A stretch of DNA of 64,000 nt from Streptomyces hundungensis. Its GTDB lineage: Bacteria > Actinomycetota > Actinomycetes > Streptomycetales > Streptomycetaceae. The stretch spans positions 7,192,001-7,256,000 of the forward strand of contig NZ_CP032698.1 of NCBI RefSeq assembly GCF_003627815.1. Reading direction: 5' to 3'. Every line of letters begins with the position of its first letter. The stretch's first letter is position 1. The position numbers were made by a program, and so were the translations under genes. Below, one piece after another: positions 1-8,921 of the stretch. The notes beneath the pieces were generated by a model. That model ran no database searches, was not told the origin of the DNA, and saw nothing but the letters and a program-made list of their open reading frames with translations.

Positions 1-2103
1 AGGGCCGATGAGTTGGCGGCCGGCCGCCCCGAGCAGGACGAGCTGAAGGCCCGCCTGGAGACGGCCCGCAAGGCCGAACGGGTCGCGCCCGCCCTCGAAT
101 GGCAGGAACAGGCCCAGCGCGCCCACGGCGCGGCGACCGCCGAACGGGACCGCTCCCGCGCCCGGCTGCCCCCGGACCTCGCCGACGCCGGAGCGGAACA
201 ACTCGCCGCCCTGGAAAGGCGGATGCGCCAGGACCTCGGAGCCCTGGAGTCCGCCCGCCGGGCCGAGCGCCGCAGCGCCGAGATCGACGAGGAGCGGGCC
301 CGCCTCGACCGGCAGGCCCGCGCCGACGAGGACGTCCTCACCGACACCACGGCATGGCTCGCGGGCTGGGAGACCGTCCGGCTCGACCATCAGGCCAGGA
401 TCGACACCGCCCATGAAGCGGCGGCCCGCGCGGAACAGCTCGCCGGACAGCTCGAACCGGCCAGGAACCGCCTCGCCGCCGCCCGTGAACGCGACGCGCT
501 CCAGGCCCGCTCGGCCGAGGCGACCCGAGCGCACGAGACCTCCCGCGAAGCCGCCAACGCCGCCCACGAGCACTGGCTGACCCTGCGCGAGGAGCGGCTG
601 CGCGGCATCGCGGCCGAGCTGGCCGCGCGGCTCCAGGAAGGCGAGCCCTGCCCGGTGTGCGGCGCGGCCGAGCACCCGGCGCCGGCGCGCCCCGGCGCCG
701 GTCAGGTCGACCGCGCCGCCGAGGACGCAGCCCACCAGGCATACCGCCGAGCGGACCGCACGCGCGCCGAGGCGGAGGCCGCCCTGTCCCTGGTACGGGA
801 GGAGCTCGCGGGCGCCCGGGCCGCCGCGGGCCACGCGGACGTCGCCCAACTGGCCGACGAGGCGGAGCGGTTGCAGCGGGCGCACCGCGAGGCGCGGGAC
901 GCGGCGGCCGGGCTGCACGAGGCCCGGCTGGCCCTCGCCTCGGCGGAGCGGGAGCGCGAGCGCCGCCTCGCCGCCCAGCGCACGGCCCAGGAGAACGCCG
1001 CGGCCCGCACCGCGAGCCGTGAGGCCCTGGAGCGTGAACAGGGCGCGCTGGAAAGGGAGTTGAGCGAGGCGCGGGGCGGGGCGTCCAGCGTCGCCGAACA
1101 GGCCGCACTGCTCGAACGCCGCGCCGCGATCCTCGCCGAGGCGGTGGAGGCGGTCCGTGCCGTCGAGGACAGCGCCGAGCGGCTCAAGGAGGCCGACGGG
1201 CGGCTATCGGAGGCGGCGTTCCGGGCCGGCTTCGACACCCCGGCCGCGGCGGCGGCAGCCCTGGTCGACGAGCGCGGCCAGCGCGACATCCAGCACCGGC
1301 TCGACGCCTGGCAGCACGAGCGGGCCACCGTCACCGCGTGCCTCGCGGAGCCGGAGACGGCCGCGGCCGGCCGTGCCGCCCCGGCCCGCACCGCGCAGGC
1401 GGACGCCGAGTCCGCCGCCGCCGAACGCGCCCTGCGCGACGCCGCGTCGGCCCTCGCCGCCGCCCGGGCCCGCCGCGCGGAACTGGGCACCCTGAGCGCG
1501 GCGGCCGTCGAGGAGACCCGCGCGATCGGCCCGCTGCGCGAGGAGTACGAACGGGTCGCCCGCCTGGCCGGGCTCACCGCGGGGACCTCCGCCGACAACG
1601 AGCGCAAGATGCGCCTGGAGTCCTACGTCCTGGCCGCCCGCCTCGAACAGGTCGCCGCCGCGGCCACGGCCCGCCTGAGGCGCATGTCGGGCGGGCGGTA
1701 CACGCTGGTCCACTCCGACGCCAGGGGAGGCCGCGGACGTTCGGGCCTGGGGCTGCACGTGGTGGACGCCTGGACGGGCCGCGAGAGGGACACCGCGACG
1801 CTGTCCGGGGGAGAGACCTTCTTCGCCTCCCTCGCGCTGGCGCTGGGGCTCGCCGACGTCGTCACCGACGAGGTGGGCGGGGCGCGCCTGGACACCCTGT
1901 TCATCGACGAGGGCTTCGGCAGCCTCGACGACCAGACCCTGGACGAGGTCCTGGACGTCCTGGACTCCCTGCGCGAACGCGACCGCAGCGTGGGAATCGT
2001 GAGCCACGTGGGCGACCTGCGGCGCCGCATCCCGGCGCAGCTGGAAGTGGTGAAGGACCGGGCGGGATCTTCGGTACGGCTCCGGGGGGCCGGCGCGCAC
2101 TGA
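1..2103 (+). CDS. sbcC: Exonuclease subunit SbcC, C-terminal part (5' truncated by window)
   Basis: This is the ATPase subunit of the SbcCD (Mre11-Rad50-like) nuclease, which opens hairpins and processes DNA ends. The frame is open to base 1, so the N-terminal Walker A half and any adjacent sbcD lie outside the window. The visible part is a long Ala/Arg/Glu-rich coiled coil broken by a CPVCG zinc hook (codons near 648-662), followed by the C-terminal ATPase lobe. That lobe has an ABC signature (LSGGETFF near 1801), a Walker B (LFIDEGFGSLD near 1898) and a VSHVGDL switch. The length and motif order fit SbcC rather than a chromosomal SMC. It is convergent with the Lrp gene downstream. Confidence 0.93.
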   Translation, partial: RADELAAGRPEQDELKARLETARKAERVAPALEWQEQAQRAHGAATAERDRSRARLPPDLADAGAEQLAALERRMRQDLGALESARRAERRSAEIDEERARLDRQARADEDVLTDTTAWLAGWETVRLDHQARIDTAHEAAARAEQLAGQLEPARNRLAAARERDALQARSAEATRAHETSREAANAAHEHWLTLREERLRGIAAELAARLQEGEPCPVCGAAEHPAPARPGAGQVDRAAEDAAHQAYRRADRTRAEAEAALSLVREELAGARAAAGHADVAQLADEAERLQRAHREARDAAAGLHEARLALASAERERERRLAAQRTAQENAAARTASREALEREQGALERELSEARGGASSVAEQAALLERRAAILAEAVEAVRAVEDSAERLKEADGRLSEAAFRAGFDTPAAAAAALVDERGQRDIQHRLDAWQHERATVTACLAEPETAAAGRAAPARTAQADAESAAAERALRDAASALAAARARRAELGTLSAAAVEETRAIGPLREEYERVARLAGLTAGTSADNERKMRLESYVLAARLEQVAAAATARLRRMSGGRYTLVHSDARGGRGRSGLGLHVVDAWTGRERDTATLSGGETFFASLALALGLADVVTDEVGGARLDTLFIDEGFGSLDDQTLDEVLDVLDSLRERDRSVGIVSHVGDLRRRIPAQLEVVKDRAGSSVRLRGAGAH

Positions 2104-2248
2104 CGACAGGTGACTCCGGTCTCCTCCACCCCGAGCGAGCCCGGCGGGCTCAGCCGGTCAGGATCCCTGTGAAGCCGGTGGCCGGGACGGTGTCGGCGGG
2201 GCGACGGCGTCGCATGCGAGCCGTATCACCCGCACCCCGTCGCAAGGC

Positions 2249-2333
2249 GCACCTGTAGGGGAACCAGGTGCAGCACCGACTACCAGCACTCGGGATCCGC
2301 GCGGCAGGGCCCGACGGGTCTGGGGCGGATCCC
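2249..2333. terminator. Hairpins in the sbcC/lrp convergent gap
   Basis: Two inverted repeats lie between the convergent sbcC and Lrp genes. One is GCACCTG (2249-2255) with CAGGTGC (2265-2271). The other is GGGATCCGC (2292-2300) with GCGGATCCC (2325-2333). Neither has a T-tract. A terminator role is inferred from position only. Nothing else is recognised in 2104-2355. Confidence 0.35.
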
Positions 2334-2355
2334 CAGGACCGGTCTCCTTGGCGCC

Positions 2356-2802
2356 TCAGAGGCTGATCGCCCGCCGCGGCAGCGGTGACGAATACACCAC
2401 GCTCGTCGTCACGGCCCCCAACGCCCCGATCTTCCCGGAGATCTCCTCCAGGTGACTCATCGACCGCGCCCCCACCTTGATCACGAAGCAGTCGTCGCCC
2501 GTCACATGGTGCGCCTCCATGATCTCCGGCGTCGCCTCCACGAGATCGTGGAACGGCTTGTAGTTGCCGTTCGGATAGCGAAGCCGTACGAAGGCGAGGA
2601 TCGGCCGGCCGAGGCGTTCCTGGTCGACGACGGCCGTGTAGCCCGCGATCACCCCGGCCTCCTCCAGGCGGCGTACCCGCTCGGTCACCGCGCTCGCCGA
2701 CATCGACACGGTCCGGGCCAGCTCGGCGAAGGTCGCCCGGCCCTGCTGCTGGAGGGCTTCCAATATGCGCCAGTCGGTGGCGTCCGGGGAATACGCGTTC
2801 AT
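2356..2802 (-). CDS. Lrp/AsnC family transcriptional regulator
   Basis: A 148-aa protein of the feast/famine family. An N-terminal helix-turn-helix (about residues 5-55, with MSASAVTERVRRLEEAGVI) is followed by a RAM/ACT-like ligand and oligomerisation domain ending in TTSVVYSSPLPRR. I chose the ATG at 2802 (MNAYSPDATDWRIL) because family members begin just before the DxxDWRIL helix. An in-frame start further upstream would add about 41 residues unlike the family. It is divergent from the rhodanese gene with a 94-bp gap, so local or autoregulation is likely, probably responding to an amino acid. The ligand cannot be read from the sequence. Confidence 0.9.
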   Translation of the reverse strand: MNAYSPDATDWRILEALQQQGRATFAELARTVSMSASAVTERVRRLEEAGVIAGYTAVVDQERLGRPILAFVRLRYPNGNYKPFHDLVEATPEIMEAHHVTGDDCFVIKVGARSMSHLEEISGKIGALGAVTTSVVYSSPLPRRAISL

Positions 2803-2896
2803 GGCCTCAGACAACCGTGGAATCCCCGGCGAATCAAGGGGTGTTCCGGGGATCGGACCTTCCCCGAGTTGATCACCGGCGCATAGATTTTCAGCC

Positions 2897-3382
2897 ATGA
2901 CGACACAGCTCACCACCCCCGCCAACCCGGTCCTGCGGGTGGCCCCGGCAGCCCCCGCCGACGCCGCCGCCTACTTCCGCGCCAGCCTGGTCTTCCACGC
3001 GGACGTCTCCGACGTGGCCTCGGTCCTGGCCGCCGGAGGCGACCCGGGGTTCGTGGTGCTGGACTCCCGCTCCACCGCCTCCTGGGACCAGGGCCATGTG
3101 CCCGGCGCCGTCCATCTGCCGACCGCGCTGATCGCCGAACAGGCCGAGCGGCTCCTGGACAGGTCCGTCCCCGTCATCACGTACTGCTGGGGACCGGGAT
3201 GCAATGGCGGAACCCGCGCGGCGCTCGCCCTGGCCGAACTCGGTTTCCAGGTCAAGGAGATGCTGGGCGGCTTCGAGTACTGGGTGCGCGAGGGCTTCGC
3301 GTTCGAGACGTGGGAGGGCGAGGAGCGGCGCGACGCCGACCCGCTGACCGCGCCGGTCGGCGCGGAGGAGTGCGGCTGCTGA
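2897..3382 (+). CDS. Rhodanese-like sulfurtransferase
   Basis: A 161-aa single-domain rhodanese. The fold motifs FVVLDSRS, HVPGAVHLP and the active-site loop YCWGPGCNG are visible; the first Cys of the loop is the expected persulfide carrier. The C-terminus ends EECGC, which adds a Cys pair outside the domain. It is probably cytoplasmic, with no signal peptide. Divergence from an Lrp regulator suggests a link to sulfur or amino acid metabolism, but that is inference; the sulfur acceptor is unknown. Confidence 0.85.
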   Translation: MTTQLTTPANPVLRVAPAAPADAAAYFRASLVFHADVSDVASVLAAGGDPGFVVLDSRSTASWDQGHVPGAVHLPTALIAEQAERLLDRSVPVITYCWGPGCNGGTRAALALAELGFQVKEMLGGFEYWVREGFAFETWEGEERRDADPLTAPVGAEECGC

Positions 3383-3385
3383 GGA

Positions 3386-3420
3386 CGGGGGCGGGGACGG
3401 CTCCGAAGAGACCGCCCCCG
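3386..3420. terminator. Bidirectional hairpin terminator
   Basis: A perfect 9-bp stem, CGGGGGCGG (3386-3394) with CCGCCCCCG (3412-3420), lies in the 47-bp gap between the convergent rhodanese and DUF885 genes. It could end both transcripts. Confidence 0.6.
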
Positions 3421-3429
3421 CGGGCGACC

Positions 3430-5106
3430 TCAGAGCTTGGACAACTCGTCGACCAGGTCGTCGAGACCGAGCGAACCCTGCGAGAGGGCCGCCATGTGCC
3501 AGGCCTTCGGATCGAAGGCGTCGCCGTGGCGGGCGCGGGCGTTCTCGCGGCCGAGCAACCAGGCACGCTCGCCCAGCTTGTAGCCGATCGCCTGCCCCGG
3601 CATCGACAGATAGCGGATCAGCTCGCTCTGTACGAAGTCCGCCGGACGGCTGCTGTGGCCGCTGAAGAACTCATGGGCCAGCTCCGGCGTCCAGCGCTCG
3701 CCCGGGTGGAACGGCGAGTCGCCCGGGATCTCCAGCTCCAGGTGCATGCCGATGTCGATGATCACCCGACAGGCGCGCATCATCTGCGCGTCCAGGTAAC
3801 CCAGCCGGCGCTCCGGGTCGGTGAGGAACCCCAACTCGTCCATCAGGCGCTCCGCGTACAGCGCCCAGCCCTCGGCGTTGGCGCTGACATGGCCGACGGT
3901 CGCCTGGTAGCGCGAGAGCTGGTCGGCCACGTGAACCCACTGCGCGATCTGAAGGTGGTGGCCGGGCACGCCCTCGTGGTACCAGGTCGACACCAGGTCG
4001 TATACGGGGAAGCGGGTCTCGCCCATGGTGGGCAGCCAGGTGCGGCCGGGGCGGGAGAAGTCCTCGGAGGGGCCCGTGTAGTACGGGGCCGCGGCGCCGC
4101 CGGGCGGCGCGATGCGGGACTCCACCTTCCGTACCCGCTCGGCGAGTTCGAAGTGGGTGCCGTCCAGCGCCTCGATGGCTTCGTCCATCAGCGACTGCAA
4201 CCAGTCGCGCACCGCGTCGACGCCCTCGATGTGCGCGCCGTGCTCATCGAGGTGGGCCAGCGCCTCCCACGGCCCGGCGCCGGGAAGGATCTTCGCGGCC
4301 TCGGTCTTCATCTCAGCGAGCAGCCGGTGGTACTCGGACCAGCCGTAGGCGTACGCCTCGTCGAGGTCGAGCGCGGTGCCGTTGTAATACTGCGACCAGC
4401 GCTGGTACCGCTCGCGCCCCACGGTGTCGGGGGCGCCTTCGATGGCCGGGGCGTACACGTCGCGCAGCCAGTCGCGCAGGGCGGCGAGGGCGGCGGAGGC
4501 CCCGGCCGCCGCCGTGTCGAGCTCCTCGCGCAGTGAGGCGGGGCCGGGTGCGGCGAGCCCCTCGAAGAAGCCGGTGTCGACCCATTCGCCGAGCTGCACG
4601 ATGACGGTCTCGGTGGCGCGCGGGCCGCCGAACAGCTTGCGTTCCAGGCCCAGTTCGAGCGAGGCGCGGTAACCCTCGATGGCGTCGGGGACCGCGCGCA
4701 GCCGGGAGGCCAGGGCGCGCCAGTCCTCCTCGCTCTCCGTCGGCGTCATGGTGAACGCCATCCGGACGCTGTGGACCGGGGAGTGCAGATTGCTGACCGT
4801 GCGCAGCCCCTCGTCCGCCTCGTGCACGGCGAGTTCGGAGGTCAGCCGCTCCCGCAGCAGCCGGCCGCAGCGCCGTTCGGCGTCGCTGTCGGCGCCGGGC
4901 CGGCGCTCGGCCTCGTCGAGGCGGGCGAGTGTGGTGCGCGCCAGGTCGGCCACGGCCGACTGTCCGGCCGGGGAGAAGTCCGGCAGGAGGGCGTGGCTGG
5001 CCCTGACGCCCAGATAGCTCCCGGTGATCGGGTCGAGTTCGATGAGTGCGTCGACATAGGCGTCGGCGACCTGGCGGGGCAGCGCGCTGCTGGAAGTGAC
5101 TGACAT
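3430..5106 (-). CDS. DUF885 family metallopeptidase-like protein
   Basis: A 558-aa DUF885 protein, a family related to zinc peptidases. The key motif YHEGVPGHHLQIAQW supplies an HExxxGHH-type metal site. Other family blocks are GRTWLPTMGETRFPVYD upstream and EGWALYAERLMDELG with PGQAIGYKLGE downstream. There is no signal peptide, so it should be cytoplasmic. I chose the ATG at 5106 (MSVTSSSAL) because GGAGAGGA lies 8-9 nt upstream; a start 42 nt earlier lacks such a site. The substrate is unknown; family members have been linked to peptide or dipeptide hydrolysis. Confidence 0.88.
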   Translation of the reverse strand: MSVTSSSALPRQVADAYVDALIELDPITGSYLGVRASHALLPDFSPAGQSAVADLARTTLARLDEAERRPGADSDAERRCGRLLRERLTSELAVHEADEGLRTVSNLHSPVHSVRMAFTMTPTESEEDWRALASRLRAVPDAIEGYRASLELGLERKLFGGPRATETVIVQLGEWVDTGFFEGLAAPGPASLREELDTAAAGASAALAALRDWLRDVYAPAIEGAPDTVGRERYQRWSQYYNGTALDLDEAYAYGWSEYHRLLAEMKTEAAKILPGAGPWEALAHLDEHGAHIEGVDAVRDWLQSLMDEAIEALDGTHFELAERVRKVESRIAPPGGAAAPYYTGPSEDFSRPGRTWLPTMGETRFPVYDLVSTWYHEGVPGHHLQIAQWVHVADQLSRYQATVGHVSANAEGWALYAERLMDELGFLTDPERRLGYLDAQMMRACRVIIDIGMHLELEIPGDSPFHPGERWTPELAHEFFSGHSSRPADFVQSELIRYLSMPGQAIGYKLGERAWLLGRENARARHGDAFDPKAWHMAALSQGSLGLDDLVDELSKL

Positions 5107-5195
5107 GCGGACATCCTCTCCGAGTGAGGGCTCCACGTCACCACCCAACCTTCCGAGCCACCTGACCGGGGCGCCCGGCCCCCTTCGTACGACGA

Positions 5196-5224
5196 CGCGC
5201 GGCCGGACCGTGACCGGCCGTGCG
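5196..5224 (-). terminator. Possible hairpin between GNAT and DUF885 genes
   Basis: CGGCCGG (5200-5206) and CCGGCCG (5214-5220) form a 7-bp stem with a 7-nt loop just downstream of the GNAT stop on the minus strand. It has no clear T-tract. Confidence 0.35.
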
Positions 5225-5243
5225 TCCGTACTCCGTCAACGGC

Positions 5244-6683
5244 TCAGCCGCGCCCGAAGTGCCCGCGCCGGACCGCGTAGTTGGTGGGGGCCGCGGTGTC
5301 GAGGCGGGCCGTGACCACCAGGGTGCCCTCCTCGATCTGGTAGTCCAGGGGCAGCCCGAGCCCGCGCATGGCCGCGACCATGCCGGTGTTGGAGGCCTGG
5401 GTGACGGCGTACACGCTGTCGCAACGGGCCTCGACCGCGAGGTCGACCAGTCGGCGCAGCAGTTCGGAGCCGATGCCGCGGCGCTGCCAGGAGTCCTCGA
5501 CGAGCAGGGCGACCTCCGTCTCGTCGCCGTCCCAGAGAAGGTGGCCGAGCGCGACCAGGCGTCCGGAGGCGGTCTGCACCGCGAGGGTGCGGCCGTAGCG
5601 CGGACTGAGGAGATGCCCGAGGTAGCGGTCTGCGTCGGCGACCGGGCCGTGGTACCGCAGCGCCAGGGTGCGGTCGGAGCAGCGCTCGTGCATGGCCTTG
5701 GCGGCCTCGATGTCGCCGGGGGCGGCACGCCGTACGGTGATCTCGTTGCCCTCGGGTAGCGTCAGGACGTCCTCGCCGCGCGGGACGCGGGGGCCGAGCC
5801 GGGCGTCCAGCTCGACCAGCGCGCGCGCCCGGGCGAACTCGGTCGGGGTGAACGGGAGATGGGGCCGCTCGATGGTGATCGCCCCGCCGCTGGGGTCGCG
5901 CAGCCGCATCGTGGTCGACTCCAGTACGCCCTCCACCGGGGCGGTCTCGCCGGTGGGGCGGCCGGTCAGGGAGACCGCGGGCAGCGAGTGGATGGTGCAG
6001 CGGCCGAGCAACTGGCGCAGTGCGAGCGGGAGTTCGGCGGCGTCGAGTGCGGTGCGCGTGGCGAGACCGAGCACCCGGGTCGGCGCGTCCACCAGATCGT
6101 GGGCGTCGGCCCGCTCGGTCCAGGTGTCGCTGCCGCCGGCCGTCGCGACGGCGCGGGCCAGTTCGGTGGCGGACAGGTCCGCCGGGGCGCGCAGCAGGAA
6201 CTCGTCCACCGTGCCGTCGGCGAGCGGGTGCGTCTGAAGGGTGAGGATGTCCACGCGGTGCCCGGCCAGTGCGGTGCACAGGGCGGCGAGGCTGCCCGGC
6301 GCGTCCCGCACGGTGGTCCGCATCCGCCACAGCGCCGTCTCGCGGGGTGCGCCTTCGCCCTCCGCGCCGGTGCCGGCGGCCGCGCCCGGGCTGTCGTCCG
6401 TACCGCCCGTACCGCCGGTACCGCCGGTATCGCCGGTATCCGCGGGCGGAGGGGCATGGCTGTGGCGGCGTGCCCACCAGGTGTGGAACGCCGCCGTGGC
6501 GACCAGGGCCAGGGCGGAGGCGATCAGCAGGAACCGCCCGTCGGGGCCGTGGGCGACCAGGTTCGCGAGCCCGTCGGCGACGGCCACGGCCGTGAACAGG
6601 GCGGCGAGTTCGACCAGGTCCCGCCGCCAGTGGTGCCGACGCCGGGCGCGCGGGAGGGAGGTCCGTCCTTGGGTATCAGTCAT
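5244..6683 (-). CDS. Membrane-anchored ACT domain-GNAT acetyltransferase fusion
   Basis: A 479-aa three-part protein. Residues 22-70 form two hydrophobic segments with a basic N-terminus, so it is probably membrane anchored. Residues 78-112 are a Thr/Gly/Asp linker encoded by a 9-bp DNA repeat. Residues 120-190 look like an ACT domain (RDAPGSLAALCTALAGHRVD), the fold that binds amino acids allosterically. Residues 315-450 are a GNAT acetyltransferase with the acetyl-CoA loop QRRGIGSELL. A plausible reading is an amino-acid-sensing acetyltransferase, like the ligand-gated protein acetylases of actinobacteria. That role is inferred; no target is visible. Confidence 0.78.
   Translation of the reverse strand: MTDTQGRTSLPRARRRHHWRRDLVELAALFTAVAVADGLANLVAHGPDGRFLLIASALALVATAAFHTWWARRHSHAPPPADTGDTGGTGGTGGTDDSPGAAAGTGAEGEGAPRETALWRMRTTVRDAPGSLAALCTALAGHRVDILTLQTHPLADGTVDEFLLRAPADLSATELARAVATAGGSDTWTERADAHDLVDAPTRVLGLATRTALDAAELPLALRQLLGRCTIHSLPAVSLTGRPTGETAPVEGVLESTTMRLRDPSGGAITIERPHLPFTPTEFARARALVELDARLGPRVPRGEDVLTLPEGNEITVRRAAPGDIEAAKAMHERCSDRTLALRYHGPVADADRYLGHLLSPRYGRTLAVQTASGRLVALGHLLWDGDETEVALLVEDSWQRRGIGSELLRRLVDLAVEARCDSVYAVTQASNTGMVAAMRGLGLPLDYQIEEGTLVVTARLDTAAPTNYAVRRGHFGRG
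6401..6440. repeat. 9-bp tandem repeat in the GNAT linker
   Basis: About four imperfect copies of taccgccgg, read on the plus strand, encode the GGT-rich linker of the ACT-GNAT protein. Such a tract can vary in copy number by slippage without breaking the frame. Confidence 0.75.
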
Positions 6684-6861
6684 GGCACCACTGTGACGCA
6701 GCGGTGTTGCGTGATCACGAACGCTTTGTGACTGACGGGTTAAGTGTGCTTCTGCGGGCCTTTTGGCCGTTTTCCATCAGACGTGTCCTGGAGCGATCGC
6801 CTCCGCCGCGCGACCCGCCACTCCGGCGGTCGGCCGCAGGTGGCCCGAAGTCGGCTTCGGA

Positions 6862-7734
6862 TCAGACGAGTTGGATCGCCGAGCGGGGCGCCACGTCGCC
6901 GATGGTACGGCTGCCGTCCAGGATGACGCGAGTGACCAGGGCGGGATCGTCGTTCATCGGCACATGGCCGCAGCCCGGAAGGCGCACGAGCCGGGCGCCC
7001 GGGACGGCGAGTTTGGCGCGCACTCCCTGTCGGCGCGGCAACAACCGGTCCTTGCTGCCCCAGGCGACGGTCACCGGCACGCCGGGCACGTCCTGGGTGA
7101 ACAGGACGTTTCGACCGGCGGCCAGGGTCTGCTCGAAGCCGGGCGCGATGCGCAGCGCCGCCGTCTCGGCCACGACGGCCTCGGGGGAGCGGCGGCCGGG
7201 CCGGGCGTAGATCATGCTGGTCAGCGCGGTGCGCCCGACGGTCGTGCGGGACATCCGCTCGACGGCCGGAGGCGGAAGCACCTTCGCCACGTGCCGCATC
7301 GTCTGGAGAACGGTGAACGCGTACCGCCGCTCGGCGGGTGTCCAGAAACCCGCGGGGGAGAGCGCCGTCACGGAGCGTACGAGCTTCTCGCGGCCCAACT
7401 CCAGGGCGAGCAGACCGCCGAGCGAATTGCCCGCGACGTGCGGCCGCTGGATGCCGAGGGCCTCGCAGAGGGCGCCGAGAACCGGCACCACGGTGGACAG
7501 GCTGTAGGAGACGCCGTCCGGCAGCCCGGGTGAGGTGCCGAAGCCCGGCAGGTCGATCGCGATCACGTCGCGGTCGGCGGCGAGCAGGTCGAAGACCGGG
7601 TCCCAGACCTGGAGGTGATGGCCTATGCCATGGAGGAGCAGGAGCGGCTCGCCCGTCCCTCGCCGCCGATAGGTCACCGAGGTGGCGCGGCTCCCCAGCG
7701 GAGTGTCGATCGTGAACGAGACCTCTTCGGTCAT
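6862..7734 (-). CDS. Alpha/beta hydrolase
   Basis: A 290-aa alpha/beta hydrolase. The oxyanion segment LLLLHGIGHHLQVWDPV, the nucleophile elbow GNSLGG, the acid in WGSKDRLLP and the histidine in LPGCGHVPMND make a complete Ser-Asp-His triad. I chose the ATG at 7734 (MTEEVSFTID), which has a GGGAG about 7 nt upstream. There is no signal peptide, so it is cytoplasmic. It is divergent from the GntR gene. The substrate cannot be named; esterase, lipase and C-C hydrolase activities are all possible. Confidence 0.85.
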   Translation of the reverse strand: MTEEVSFTIDTPLGSRATSVTYRRRGTGEPLLLLHGIGHHLQVWDPVFDLLAADRDVIAIDLPGFGTSPGLPDGVSYSLSTVVPVLGALCEALGIQRPHVAGNSLGGLLALELGREKLVRSVTALSPAGFWTPAERRYAFTVLQTMRHVAKVLPPPAVERMSRTTVGRTALTSMIYARPGRRSPEAVVAETAALRIAPGFEQTLAAGRNVLFTQDVPGVPVTVAWGSKDRLLPRRQGVRAKLAVPGARLVRLPGCGHVPMNDDPALVTRVILDGSRTIGDVAPRSAIQLV

Positions 7735-8092
7735 GAGGCTGCTCCCTGCCCTGGGGCCCGCGCTAGACATCTTGTCAGCAACAACTACCCCGCCGCAGGC
7801 GGGAGTTCAAGAGACATATCGGACAGACGGTGGTCGGGTGCGCATTCCCGCGGCGAGGCACGACAGGGCCCGAGCCGCGACGCCGACCGGCCTTTTTCCC
7901 GTAAGCCCGACCGGGTGGTGCGAACGCCGCGTGAACGCTGTGCGGAAACCCTCGTGTGCGCTCCGTAACGGACCGAGCATTGGTCTTGACCAAGGGGGTG
8001 GGCCGCCCTATGGTCGCAGAGTTAGTGCAGGAACCTTTAATAAACAAAGGCACGGAAAGCCGCCGCGGACACGGCGATTGCGGAGGATCAGG
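7735..8092. other. 358-bp divergent intergenic region
   Basis: This region separates the alpha/beta hydrolase from the GntR gene and should hold both promoters. It contains a dre-like palindrome (7980-7993) and an AT-rich stretch near 8035-8047. I see no convincing small gene. Confidence 0.6.
7980..7993. promoter_or_regulatory. dre-like palindromic operator
   Basis: TTGGTC-TT-GACCAA is a perfect inverted repeat with a 2-bp centre. It closely matches the DasR-responsive element core TGGTCTAGACCA known in Streptomyces. It lies 100 bp before the GntR start, so it could be bound by DasR or by this HutC-type regulator itself. Confidence 0.55.
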
Positions 8093-8857
8093 GTGGGGAC
8101 CACGCAGCTGGAATCGGTGCCGGAACCGAAGTACTGGCACCTCAAGACGGTACTCAGCGAGGCGCTCGACTCGGACTTCGCGGTGGGCGAGATCCTGCCC
8201 AACGAGCGTGACCTCGCGGCCCGGTTCGGCGTCGCACGGGCCACGCTCCGCCAGGCCCTGGAACAGCTCGAACTGGAAGGCCGGCTCCAGCGCCGCCGCG
8301 GCGTCGGCACCACGGTGGCCCCGCCGCGCACGGCCGTCTCGGTCTCCACCGCGCAGCACGACTGGCCCGGCGCCCCCGGTGACGACTGGCAGACCAGTGA
8401 CGCCACGGCCGCCGTCCCGCCCCTGGCGGTACGCCGCCTGTTCGACGGGGACGCCGCCGACGAGACGCACGTCGTGCGCCGCACCCGACTCGCCCACGGC
8501 CAGGCCGTCGCCGCCGAGCTCCTCTACGTACCGGCCGGCTCGGTCCCCGAGCTGTCCGCCATCGACATGCCCTCGGGACCGGCCCGCGGCCGCGCCGTGC
8601 TGCGCGCATTGCAGCGCCTGGACCTCGAAGGCCAGGACCGCGCCGTCGAGCTGGGCTCCGCCCGCGCCGACGACGCCAAGGAGCTGGACCGGCTGCCCGG
8701 TGCCCCCGTCCTCGTCGTGACCACCCGCTACTTCAGCGAGGGCCGTACCGTGGCGGTCTCCGTCGCCACGTACCGCGCGGACACCTGCCGCCTCACCTTC
8801 GGCGACTCCGGTGACGTCGAGATCAGCCACCCCGGCCAAGCCCGCCGAGCCTCCTGA
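8093..8857 (+). CDS. GntR family (HutC/DasR-like) regulator
   Basis: A 254-aa repressor-type protein. The N-terminal winged helix-turn-helix (ILPNERDLAARFGVARATLRQALEQL) is followed by a UTRA ligand domain with LARGxxVA-like features. I chose the GTG at 8093 because a GGAGG lies 7-8 nt upstream and the product begins just before the PKYWHLK helix; an open frame runs further upstream but has no family similarity. The subfamily binds sugar phosphates or related ligands. The next gene is a convergent ROK protein, so a sugar-sensing role is plausible. It is not DasR itself by sequence as I remember it. Confidence 0.88.
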   Translation: MGTTQLESVPEPKYWHLKTVLSEALDSDFAVGEILPNERDLAARFGVARATLRQALEQLELEGRLQRRRGVGTTVAPPRTAVSVSTAQHDWPGAPGDDWQTSDATAAVPPLAVRRLFDGDAADETHVVRRTRLAHGQAVAAELLYVPAGSVPELSAIDMPSGPARGRAVLRALQRLDLEGQDRAVELGSARADDAKELDRLPGAPVLVVTTRYFSEGRTVAVSVATYRADTCRLTFGDSGDVEISHPGQARRAS

Positions 8858-8921
8858 CCCACCCCAGGGACCGCCCTGAAGCGGCTCTGCCCGCAACTCC
8901 CCAAGCCACAAGCCCCAAGCC

